This document shows, piece by piece, positions 48,570 to 58,536 of a stretch of DNA of 64,000 nucleotides. Within the stretch, counting starts at the first letter, position 1; every line of letters begins with the position of its first letter. Both the position numbers and the translations under genes were made by a program. Below the pieces are notes generated by a model, which did no database searches, had not been told where the DNA came from, and worked only from the letters and a program-made list of their open reading frames with translations. The stretch comes from Berberis thunbergii (Eukaryota; Streptophyta; Magnoliopsida; Ranunculales; Berberidaceae): the NCBI GenBank assembly GCA_003290165.1, contig QNQO01001850.1, forward strand, positions 62,001 to 126,000, given 5' to 3'.

Positions 48570-49190
48570 AATAACTATTTCATATCATCGTTGTAGCATG
48601 TAAAGAGTTATGATTCTACGTCTTCTATATAACCTTCATGGGTGTCGGTGTTTTTTTTTTTTTACCCATGAGCAATCTCGTACCGCTGTAAACATTTGCA
48701 TTAAGTTACTAGGCTTTTTAAGGGCAACATAAGTACTAGTTAATTCTCGGGTTATTTCCTGTTTGGCCTCATTAATTTATGACTATTCCTATCCACTCTC
48801 CATTAGTTTTATTATCCTAGTCTAACACCCATGATTGTGTGTTCAACTACGTTGACTAACAAATTTCAACCAATCTTTTGAAAAAGGCCAACTTACCCTA
48901 CATGTGTTTTGCACATGTTTTTACTAAAATCACATAAATTACGTTTATTGATGATCATTAAGGGTGGGCACGGGAAGGGATGGGATAGACCTCATCACTA
49001 TCCCATCCTGCTCGTTCGGGATCGGGACGGGATAAACCTCATCCTAACCTCGTCCCATCCCAAACAGGTACGGGATGGGATGGGCATGTACTAAATAATC
49101 CTTTAATGAAAAATAACAAAACAATTTTATCCCACATTACTCACACACCAATAATGTCAAATTTATATACATATAACTTTCATGAAATTG
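48028..49190. repeat. segmental duplication, copy A (LTR end, flank and MITE end)
   Basis: It matches 50377-51470 along about 1.1 kb at high identity. Shared landmarks: TTTGTAGCGTACCTTAG, TCTATTTATAGTG, CATGACACGTGTACGGTCA, the T-rich run near 48650, TACTAAAATCACATAAATT and the MITE start AAGGGTGGGCACG at 48959. It therefore spans the right part of an LTR plus its outer flank. Confidence 0.85.
48959..49190. mobile_element. left part of a CCCGTCCCG-family MITE
   Basis: TAAGGGTGGGCACGGG and the facing CGGGATGGGATGGGC motifs match the left end of the complete MITE at 51257-51751. The right terminus is absent: sequence continues into a block shared with 54235 instead. It is truncated or rearranged. 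Confidence 0.65.
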
Positions 49191-49399
49191 GCATTTTAAA
49201 CGTTAATTTTATTGAATTTTTATTAACTTATCCATATTTTGTTATTATGAGTTCATTATAATACTCACTGGTATACATTGTTGGATAACTTATTATGTGG
49301 AAATTATAACTAAATTTTTAAATACTCCTGAATTTATCTAAGGGCCCACGTTAAAGTATTGTCCTCGGACATTTCATAATTAAATCTCGAGGCAAATCG

Positions 49400-49960
49400 G
49401 TGGTTAACATTGTATGAAAATTAAAATGTGCATCTCGAGACACATAGTAAGGGTTTTTATTTTTATTTTTATTTTTTAAAGAACATTTTCCCCACCCACC
49501 CACCCTCCTTCATCTTCTTCTCCCCTCTCCCCTCTCCCCCTCCATTATCTCACTATCTCCATCTTTGTTTCATAGGCGAGTACCCCTCTATCTATCTCTA
49601 TGTTTCTATAACGCCGACATAACCCTCCCTTTCTTTTTTTTCTTCTTCTTTAAGCCGACGAGAACCGCCACTCCCTTCATTATTTCCTCCCTCTCTACTT
49701 CTTTGTTTTGCCGGCAACCACGCCGTCCTCTCCCTCTCCGCATCTTTGTATCACCTGAGTGGTGAATGCAAACTTGGAATTGCAAGAACTTATACCCAAA
49801 TCTGTGCCAGCAAACTCGAAATTGCAAGGACTTATACACAAAAATGTGAATAAAACTAAAGATTATAGCTGAATTCATGCTAGATAACTCAAAATTGCGA
49901 CAATTTATACCTAAATCCGAACACAGTATTTTCCGTTCTCATTGACCTTGACCTGCAAAA
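49400..49960. other. C/T-rich tract and a threefold minor repeat
   Basis: 49490-49760 is strongly C/T-rich (CCCTCTCCCC-type). At 49768, 49808 and 49875 a unit of the form AACTyGrAATTGCAAGrAC followed by TTATACccAAAT recurs three times. No protein-coding gene was recognised; frames here are low complexity. Confidence 0.5.
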
Positions 49961-50370
49961 GGAACAAACGCGAGCCAAAAACCACCGAAGTGGCGATCGA
50001 TGACACTTCGATGGTAAAGTTAGACAAGGCGTAGAAAATGATGTATTACTTGTGATTAGGGTTCTATAGCGTGCCTTAGTTCCTCAACCTTATGCCCTAT
50101 TTATCATGAGAGTCATTGTTCGGTTATGCCTTTGGTGACGTGGTTTAAGGAAGGATATCTGTTGGAGATCATTTCTTTGTTGAGATTTGTCCATGCATGA
50201 TAATTTTCATGTACGACTTATACTCTAATATTTGTTTTCTAGTTGGAGTCAACATATTACTGGCCTGCATGTTTTAGGTCAAACTCCTATATACTTGCTT
50301 TATTTAGTCTTACGGGTTTTGGGTTTGACTATTGGACTTATGAGCTAGATAGAGCCTTGACGTTTGGAAT
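49960..50370. repeat. diverged LTR fragment related to 47901-48569
   Basis: Order and motifs (TGGCGATCGATGACACTTCGA, TAGCGTGCCTTAGTT, CCTATTTAT, TGGTGACGTGGTTTA) parallel 47990-48160 but with many substitutions. It abuts copy B at 50377. Interpreted as an older LTR of a sister family. Confidence 0.5.
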
Positions 50371-50376
50371 TTGAAG

Positions 50377-51470
50377 AAGGTGTAATGTTGTAAACAGGGA
50401 ATTTGTAGCGTACCTTAGCTTACCAACCTCATGTTCTATTTATAGTGTAGAAATCCTAGTTTGATCAGGCCATCGATGACGTAGTTTAGGAAGGTGATCT
50501 TCGTGGAAATCCTTATCTAATTAGGAGTCGTGCTTTAGGAGGAAAGTTCCATGTTAGCTATGTGCTCCTAGATACACGGGAGATAGTTTCCTATGTGAGG
50601 GTATTCCGTAAGAGGAAGTTTTCCTATGTGACGTGTACTTTGGTATTTGCTTCATAGTTGGAAGCAGAGAGCTACTGTAGTTGCATGTCCGAAGCTGATC
50701 CTAAAATACTTGCCTTAGTAAGGCTTACTGGCAATGAGGATAGCTGTGAGACATATGGTTTAGCAGGCTGTAAGAGTTCGGGTCCGTTTGACACTTGGAA
50801 TTGCTTGGGCCGGATTAGTGATGGGCTGACGCTGGGGCCCATGAATCCTCGAGATCATCATGACACGTGTACGGTCAGGGATGTGACAGTTTTGGTGTAT
50901 CATTAAATAACTGTTTCATATCATCATTGTAGCATGTAAGGAGTTATGATTCTACGTCTTCTATATAACCATTATGGGCGTCGGTGGTTTTTTTTTTTAC
51001 CCATTAACAATCTCGTACCCCTGTAAACATTTGCATTAAGTTACTAGTTTTTTTAAGGGCAACATAAGTACTAGTTAATTCTCAGGTTATTTCCTATTTA
51101 GACCCATTAGTTTATGACTATTCCTATATGTTCTCCGTTTAAAACTAAGTTGACTAACAAGTTTCATCTAATCTTTTGAAAAAGGCCAACTTACCCTATA
51201 TGTGTTTTGCACATGTTTTTACTAAAATCACATAAATTGCGTTTATTGATGATCATTAAGGGTGGGCACGTGAAGGGACGTGATGAACCTTATCCCTATC
51301 CCATCCCATTCGTTCGGGATCGAGATGGGATAAACCTCATCCCAACCCAAAGAAGTTCAAGATGAGACGAGATGGGCATGTACTAAATAATCCTTTATTG
51401 AAAAATAACAAAAGAATTTTATCCCACATTATTCACACACCAATAATGTCAAATTTATATACATAAAGTT
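50377..51470. repeat. segmental duplication, copy B
   Basis: Partner of 48028-49190, about 2.35 kb downstream in the same orientation. The shared region crosses the LTR outer edge (about 50905) into the same flanking sequence and the same MITE start, so it was copied as a segment rather than by two independent LTR insertions. Confidence 0.85.
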
Positions 51471-51751
51471 TTCATCGTAAATAATAATAGATATTAAACA
51501 AATATTAAACCTCATTTAGAATTGATGATTTAATTCATTTAGAATTCGTTTAGAATTTCATCTCACATTGATTTAATTTCAACACAAATAAATTCGGGAC
51601 ACGACAGGATAGGCAGGATTTAAAGTTTCCATTTCAATCCCGCCCCACTCTAGATCGCAACGGGATTGGATGTGTTTGAACAATCATAAAACGACCCGAA
51701 AAAATGGGAATGGAACGGGATCAAGATCACGGGATAAGATGCCCACCCCTA
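51257..51751. mobile_element. complete CCCGTCCCG-family hAT-like MITE
   Basis: Ends TAAGGGTGGGCACG and GATGCCCACCCCTA enclose 495 bp with facing GGGATGGGAT / ATCCCGTCC-type motifs and an AT-rich core. The flanks ATGATCAT and ACAATCAT are consistent with a decayed 8-bp duplication. A related site without the element exists in inverse orientation near 52030-52110. Confidence 0.8.
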
Positions 51752-52029
51752 ACAATCATGTTTGATCCAACGGCTAGGAAAATAACATTTGAATCTATTT
51801 TTATTTTTTAATTTAAAAAAAAAGATGAGTGTCAATTAAAAGTTATATGCAAATTAAATTATATACGAACCATTCCATATTCATTCTTGAGTCTAGCCTT
51901 GCGTCTCCTATCATTGATCAAGTTCATCACCGACCTTTGATATTTCTCCGTAACTACTGGCAAGTCTCGCATTAGTTTTATATAATTTTTAATTGAGACC
52001 CATCTTCTTCGTTAAAAAAAAAATTAAAA

Positions 52030-52460
52030 TAAAAAATAGATTCAAATGCTATTTTCCAAGTCGATAGATCAAACATGATCATCAAGCAACACGATTTATG
52101 TGATTTTAGTAAAACATGTACAAATTATTTAGGTTTGTATATATTTTTTGTTGGTAGCCATCTTCTTTCTTAAAAAAGATAGATCCAAATGTTTTTTTTC
52201 CTAACCGTTGGCTCAAACATGATTTATGTGATTTTAGTAAAAACATGTGCAAAACACATGCATGGTACGTTGATCTTTTGAAAAAATTGAATGAAGTTTG
52301 TTTGTCAACGTAGTTAAACACAAAATCATTGGTGTTAGACTAGGATAATAAAACTAATGTGGACCAAATAGGAATAACCATAAGCAAATGGGAGCCAAAT
52401 GAGAAATAACCCTTAATTCTATTGATATAATTTTAATGTGATTAGTCACCAAGCACCATC
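52030..52460. repeat. inverted copy of the block that hosts the MITE (empty site)
   Basis: The reverse complement matches the sequence left of the MITE (TACTAAAATCACATAAAT, GATGATCAT) running straight into that on its right (CATGTTTGATC, GGAAAATA, TTTGAATCTATTTTT), with no element between. Towards 52460 it also matches 48770-48850 in reverse. Confidence 0.75.
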
Positions 52461-52624
52461 CAATCTTTCAAAGTGTGGCACAAAAGCAAACCCATTCTAA
52501 TCATCATCGAAACTGGCATGGGTATACGCTGACCTGAGGGTGTACGTCCCTCCTTTCATATGTCCACTGATTAAACGAAATCAGTTGATATTTGCTACGA
52601 GTGGGTGGCATTACAAAAGATTTT

Positions 52625-52790
52625 GGTGAACAATAACAATATGGTTGTACAAGATTCAATGCAGAAAATTGATTAGAAGAGCAATGTTTTGCTACCTACC
52701 AAATTCACAGAAACAAATTGAAACTTGTTGACAAAATACAAAGTGTTTTGAAAGAATTCTTAATAACAAAAGTTAACAATACACCAAAAT
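52625..52790. repeat. 3' flank of the cis-prenyltransferase, duplicated at 46085
   Basis: Nearly identical to 46085-46265. It lies 87-252 bp past the stop codon and may include 3' untranslated sequence of the gene. Confidence 0.8.
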
Positions 52791-52876
52791 GGTATGTGCA
52801 CAAAAAATACATTTGAGATTCGCAATTGGTACTCTTCACAACTGAGTGGTGACTTTCCACGGATCATTTTATAAAT

Positions 52877-54003
52877 CTATAAAACTCGCTTACCAAAGTC
52901 TCTTCTCCTTTCTTGAAAAGAGCGTAGAGCTTCTATGAATTCCGTTTCTCCAAAATCAGGCCAAAGTGATTTTGCAAAGAATAGTTCGGAGTAGGAAAAC
53001 TGCCATAAGAAGAAGTTGCTCACTCTAAGCTTACCGCCAGTGCGGATAACAAGATCAGGGTGCGGAAACTCAGTACAGTTTGTTTGGAGATGTTGTTCAA
53101 TTACAGATTCATCAATTTCATTTGGTTGAATCTCACCATCTTTTACTTTGTCAGCGATGCTTTGACATGCTTGCATCATGTCGTACTGACCACTATAGCC
53201 CATGGCATATATCAAATGTAGCTTACTATTATCCCTGGTCGCCTCCTCAACGTTGGTTTTCACCTTCTGAAAAGACAGTGGCAGCCTTGACGAGTCCCCA
53301 ATGAAAGATACTCGAATTCCTTGTCTGTTCAAAAAGAAAATAAGATAAATATTAAAGATGTGAAATTGTGAAATGTAATTTGCAGATGATATGAGCGATA
53401 CTTACTTCATCAAGTTCTCCAGCTGTGCCTTGATGTATGTTTCGTAGACATTCATTAGGTAGTCAACCTCCAACTGCAGAAATAGTAATAGTTGAATTAG
53501 ACAAAATCAAAATTTAACTAGACAAACTTATAATGGCGAAAACAAACACTTACTTGTGGGCGACTCCAGTTCTGTGTACTGAATATGAAAGCTGATAATA
53601 CAGGAATTCCATATTCGATACATTGATGACAGAGGTCTGTAAGGTTAGGGAGTAGCCTTTCATGAACAGCAGATGCTGGCACATTGTGTTCCCTTGCCCA
53701 TCTCATATTCCCATCCAAGATCATTCCCACATGCTTTGGCATTCGGTCTGTTCTAAGACCTGTTTCTGCCAATAATTTTCCTCCAAATTCATTTTTATTC
53801 ATCACACTACTGCTACTAAGGTCTTGGGCTTGGACAGAAGAGTTAACAACTGCGGACATAGAAATTAGACTCTGAGATTTATGGGGAATAGAGGGTACAG
53901 AAGGAAAGAATCCAATAGGAATGTGAGATAGATTGGTTTTGGAGATTGATGGTGATTGGGAGGTTGATGGAAGCTGGAAATGAAGAGGGGAAGTGGAGAT
54001 CAT
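52877..54003 (-). CDS. CPT: cis-prenyltransferase (UPP-synthase family), plastid-type, altered motifs
   Basis: Three exons: 54003-53554, 53473-53406, 53324-52877, all GT-AG and in phase, 321 residues plus stop. Residues 1-60 are Ser/Pro/Thr-rich with few acidic residues, like a chloroplast transit peptide. Family landmarks: PKHVGMILDGNMRWA (89-103, catalytic Asp97), FSTQNWSRP (141-149), GIRVSFIGDSSRLP, YAMGYSGQYD, DLVIRTGGKLRVSNFFLWQ (263-281), SYSELFFAKSLWPDF with the metal-binding-type Glu286. The enzyme should add IPP units in cis to an allylic diphosphate; the length and N-terminus fit short-chain plastid members. Three usually conserved positions differ: Glu of FSSENW is Gln144, Glu of RT(S/G)GE is Lys271, and the GHKAG block is VHERL. 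The product may therefore be unusual or activity reduced. The gene looks intact and is the only host gene in a 9-kb repeat nest. Confidence 0.88.
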
Positions 54004-54080
54004 CTTCGTCGATCTTGATTATACTTTTTTTGTTATCTGTAATCTGGTTTGGTTTCTCTTTCAAATGAACCTGCTTTGCC

Positions 54081-54090
54081 TTTATATAAA
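54081..54090 (-). promoter_or_regulatory. TATA box of the cis-prenyltransferase gene
   Basis: The minus strand reads TTTATATAAA about 80 nt upstream of the ATG, followed by GGCAAAGCAGG. Spacing fits a leader of about 45-50 nt. A strong TATA box often marks regulated or tissue-specific plant genes. Confidence 0.6.
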
Positions 54091-54234
54091 TAACAATAGA
54101 TTCCCTATTCTGGTGCTAATTATTTAACAAATATACTAAACCTTGCATGCTTCCTCAATTTCCATGTGCACAACAGCAAACACTAAACCAACTTTTAATA
54201 ATTGTTTTTAATGTATGTTTTTGTTTATTCAGAG

Positions 54235-54525
54235 TCTAACTTCATGAGATTGGCATTTTAAACGTTTAATTTGTTGAATTTTTAATGATCTATCCATCTT
54301 TTGTTATTATGTATTCAATGTAACACTCACTGGTATACACTGTTCAACAACTCATTTTGCAGAAATTAAAACTAAAGTTATGATTCAAGTCTTATGTATA
54401 TCCTTTATAGGTCTCAGTGGTTTTTTTTAGCCCGTGAAGTATCTCGTACTGCTGTAAAAATTTGCATTAAGTTACTAGTTCTTTTAAGGGCAACTTAAGT
54501 ACTAGTTAATTCTATTAATATATTT
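54235..54525. repeat. copy of the repeat block in the 5' flank of the cis-prenyltransferase
   Basis: The left half (GGCATTTTAAACG, CACTCACTGGTATACA, GAAATTA.AACTAAA) matches 49187-49320; the right half (GTTATGATTC, TTTGCATTAAGTTACTAG, GGGCAAC.TAAGTACTAG) matches 48608-48740. The two halves are in the opposite order from copy A, as expected of a tandem unit cut at a different point. Confidence 0.7.
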
Positions 54526-54624
54526 TTAATGTGTTTAGACATGAAGCATGCTTGTTGTTTTAACTAAGAAACTCTCACAGGCTGCCTACGATTGTATCCT
54601 TGTTATTGCATCAGTAATTTAGTC

Positions 54625-54725
54625 ATCAAGCACCATCCAATCTTTCAAAATGTGGCACAAAAGCAACCCCATTCTAATCATCGTCGAACATGGCATGAGT
54701 GTACACTGACCTGAGGGTGGATGCC
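54625..54725. repeat. block shared with 52447-52550
   Basis: CACCAAGCACCATCCAATCT-type sequence with GTGGCACAAAAGCAA and TGACCTGAGGGTG occurs here and at 52450-52545 in the same orientation, so related sequence lies on both sides of the cis-prenyltransferase gene. Confidence 0.7.
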
Positions 54726-55009
54726 AGAAATCTAAAGTCTAAACCATTTTGGAAGCTAATGGAAAGAGTGGGATCCAAGAACCTACCCTACATATCTCTA
54801 TTGGCTTAGTGGTAATAGAATGTACTATTTTATATTTAGCAAGAAGGCATTTTGAAGTCCAATGTTATCAGTGTTTTAAGTTGGGAAAATATCATTGCTA
54901 TGCATAATGGACTCATGGATGCGCACAACATGCCATTTGGGTACAATTAAACAACCATGGGAAAAGACATTTGGACCCAACTACGGAATACAGGGCACAC
55001 TGCACCCAT

Positions 55010-55641
55010 TGACGCCGGAAAAAATGGAGAAATGAGGAGGAAATACAAATGAACACTCAAGATAGTTCAACTCACTACTCTAAGGAAATCCACCTAGGAG
55101 AGAAGAGTTATATTTAGAAGAAATCCATCTTCTTAAGAGGCCAAAGGCTTAATATTTTGTGTCAAAACTCAAAGTGCCTTCTCATTACATTGCCATAGCT
55201 TTAAATACATAATTTTGGAACCACTTTCCAGACTGACTTTTCAATAACCATTGAAAGATACATAAAAGAGTTTGACTTGAGAATAGAAACAATGAACCAA
55301 AATAAAAGAAAATTTTGGAACTTGCAAAGAATTCAAAAGGTCTTTGACTAGAAATATTTCAGTCTGGAAAAAAAAAGGAGCCAAAACCCAACAGTTCAGA
55401 AGCATCCAACAGTTCGACCAGCAATGCGCACTGTTACCAAAACGGCCAAAACTTCCTCCACGCACATTATTTTTTAGCACTTTTATTTTTGTAAGAAAGT
55501 AGACTCACGGAGATTTCCAAGCATATATGGCATGACCTTTGGAACTGGAACCACCTGAGCAATTACCAGATTGCCCCCAAATTTGACCCAAATCTAGTTC
55601 AGCAGATTCAGATCAGCAGCTTGCCTGATTTGTTGGTGTTG
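55010..55641 (-). repeat. 3' LTR of the gypsy element
   Basis: Starts TGACGCCGG on the plus strand and shares the blocks GGAGAAATGAGGAGGAAATA, AGTTATATTTAGAAGAAATC and CAATGCGCACTGTTACCAAA with the other LTR. Confidence 0.8.
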
Positions 55642-55665
55642 ACTTGTTGAGTAATGTTTCATGGT

Positions 55666-57165
55666 CTACTCCGGTGTCATTCTCCCCGGGTTGGAAAAAC
55701 TCATCCTCGAGTCTGACTCTATTGCATCATCGTAATATGGGGACAGATCGGCAACGTTGAAAGTTGTTGAAATGCCATAATCACCTGGGAGTTCTATCTT
55801 GTAAGCATTCTCGCTAATTCGCTGCAGTACTTTAAAAGGACCATCAGCTCTGGGTTTCAATTTTTCAGGGCATCCTTTGGAAAACACTATTTGCGTAGAG
55901 TAATCCAAACCAAATCTCTTTCTTTGAAAGTCACGGGTTTGCGATGCTTGTTGGCACTTCTTTGGTATTTTTCATTGTGTTTGATGATTTTGTCCCCCGC
56001 CTCCATATGAAAAATTTTCATATACTTAGCATACTCCTTAGCATCAAACTGAAATTATGAGTAGTAGGAAGAGGAGCTAAGTCCAAAGGGCTAATCGAGT
56101 TCCTTCCACATACACAACTTCAAAAGGGCTAGCACCAGTAGTCTGACTTGTGGATCGATTGTACGCGAATTCAGCTTGAGCCAATGCGAGATCCCATTGT
56201 CGTATATTGCTGCCCACTAAGCTTCTTAACAAATTTCTCAAACTTCTATTTACAACTTTGGTTTGCCCATCAGTTTGCGAATGATGAGAGGAACTGAACT
56301 GAAGAATGGTGCCAAGCTTCTTCCATAGAATACGCTAAACGTGACTCATACACTTCGAATCTCGATCAGAAACAATTGTTTTCGGAATTCCATGGAGCTT
56401 TACTATTTCTCGAAAATAAAGGTCAGCCACATGAGTTGCATCTAAAGTCTTGGTACATGGAATAAAATGAGCCATTTTCGAGTAGCGATCAACAACCGCC
56501 ATGATAGCGTCCTTGTGTCTTTGAGTTCGGGGCAAGCCCACAACAAAGTCGAGGCTAACATCTTCCCAAGGAGCTGTTGGAACAGGTAATGGAGTGTATA
56601 AGCCGGTGTTCTGAGCATGACTCTTGGCAATATGACAAATTTTGCAGTGTTTTACGTGCCGCATAACATCTCGTTCCATCCTTGGCCAAAAGAAATTTTC
56701 TTGCACAAGAGCAAGAGCTGTATCCCTCCCAAAGTGTCCGGCTAATCCTTCTCCATGAGCTTCAATGATAATGGATTCTCTTAGTGAACATTCAGGAACA
56801 CATAATCTGTTATCTTTGAAAAGATAGCCATTTTGAACTCAAAAATGCGGCAAAGAACGACTAAAACACTTCTCCAAAATTTCGCCAAAATAGGGATCAT
56901 CCTTGTAGAGTTTTGTAAGAACCTCAAAGCCTAAGACCTTAACTTGCATTGTGGACAGCAAGGAATGTCTACGGCTTAAAGCATCAGCAACGTGGTTACA
57001 AACTCCAGATTTATGCTTGATAAGAAAGGTGAAAGATTGAAGAAACTCTACCCATTTGGCATGTCGGCTATTGAGCTTATGCTGCCCATTTATGTACTTC
57101 AAAGCCTCATGATTCGAAAATAGTATAAACTCTTTGGGAAAGAGGTAATGTCTCCAATGGTCCAA
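55666..57165 (-). pseudogene. gypsy RNase H, integrase and C-terminal region
   Basis: RNase [24 protein letters not shown] and VADALSRR (57120-56970). Integrase: CKICHIAKS zinc site, WEDVSLDFVVGLPRTQ, HGIPKTIVSDRDSK (56660-56345), then QTDGQTKVVNRSLRN near 56270. C-terminus: KLKPRADGPFKVLQRI...AYKIELPG...TFNVADLSPY (55850-55735). Stops at about 56335, 56100 and 55910 separate the pieces. Confidence 0.85.
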
Positions 57166-57383
57166 TGCTCGAATAATTGCATAAAATTATTTATCATAAG
57201 TAGAGTACCTCTTGCGAGAATCACTCAACTTTTTGCTAAAGAAAGCAATTGGTTTACCTTCTTGACTTATGACAGCACCAATCCCAACATTGGAAGCATC
57301 ACAATCTACTTTAAAAACTTTCTCAAAATTTGGTAAAGTGAGAATAGGAGCAGCTGTACCTTTTTAATAACTCTGAAACTCTT

Positions 57384-58415
57384 TTATGCCTCCTCTGTCC
57401 ATTTAAAAGTGCCCCCTTTTAAGCATTTGGTAATCGGAGCAATGATTGTACTGAAATTCATGATGAAACGCCGATAAAAGGATGTTAAACCATGGAAACT
57501 TCGAATATCATGAAGAGATTTAGGAATGGGCCAACTTGTAATAGCTTCAACCTTGCTTGGATCCATCTTAATGCCTTCACCGAAAACAACATAGCCTAAG
57601 AAAACAAGACTAGTTGTGAAGAAATGACAATTCTTCAAGTTGGCATACAATTTTTGCTCTCTTAGAATCTCAAACACTTGATGGAGATGTTGTAAATGTT
57701 GCATTGGATCTTTGCTATACACAAGAATATCATCAAAGTAAACCACGACAAAACTGCCAATAAAAGGCTTAAAAATATGGTTCATGAGACGCATAAAAGT
57801 ACTTGGAGCATTAGAAAGGCCAAATGGCATTACCATCCATTCATAAAGACCATCCCTTGTCTTGAATGCACATTCATCTCCAAGTCTCATTCGGATTTGA
57901 TGATACCCACTTCGAAGATCAATCTTCGAAAAAATAGAACCATAAAGCTGATCAAGGAGGTCATCAAGACGGGGAATAGGAAAACGGTACTTGATTGTAA
58001 TCTTGTTAACCGCCCTACTATCGATGCACATACGCCAAGTTCCATCCTTTTTAGGCACAAGAAGTGCAGGGACAACACAAGGACGCTTGCTTTCCTTCAC
58101 CAATCCTTTAGCCAAAAGCTCATCAACTTGTCTTTGAAGTTCTTCATGCTCATTTGGATTCATTCTATAAGCTGCCTTGTTCGGAATGGAAGCACCGGGT
58201 ACTAGATCAATGCAATGTTGAATGTCACGCATAGGTGGGAGGCCGGGTGGAATTTCTTCCAAAACAACATCTTTGAACTCTTGGAGAAGTGGATAGACTT
58301 GAATAGGAACAGTAAGATTCTCCTTGTTTTCTTCCAACAAAACAAGATCATAAACTTCATTATCTTCATCCATTGCCTTATCAACTTCATTATCTTCATC
58401 CTTTGCCAATGGCAT
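57384..58415 (-). pseudogene. gypsy reverse transcriptase
   Basis: [79 protein letters not shown] and the catalytic [12 protein letters not shown] (57740-57700) are all present in a frame of 343 codons, the best preserved part of the element. Downstream the frame breaks near 57384 before RNase H. Confidence 0.9.
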
Positions 58416-58536
58416 GACGGCTCAACGGTTTGAGCTTGGCGGATGGTACCACTAGGTCATGGGTTCAAACCCATCTTGCGGCATCTTTAAGGGTTCTGGG
58501 ATCCTATAAAAACCCTACTTGTCTTTCAAAAAAAAA
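58413..58536 (+). mobile_element. tRNA-derived SINE
   Basis: About 124 bp with an A-box-like GGCTCAACGGTTTGAG (58420-58435), a B-box GGTTCAAACCC (58462-58472) and a short A tail (58528-58536). It breaks the gypsy frame between the protease and the reverse transcriptase, where related elements read through. It does not fold as an intact tRNA. Target duplications are unclear because the host sequence carries its own short repeat (ATTATCTTCATCC). Confidence 0.7.

Noticed and set aside
49606..49878. 90-codon minus-strand frame rich in Lys, Arg and Glu
   Set aside because: It is the complement of a C/T-rich tract; low complexity.
57696..58205. 169-codon open frame on the plus strand
   Set aside because: It is the reverse of the gypsy reverse-transcriptase frame.
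58413..58536. tRNA gene
   Set aside because: Only promoter boxes and an A tail are present, without a cloverleaf or anticodon arm; SINE is the better reading.
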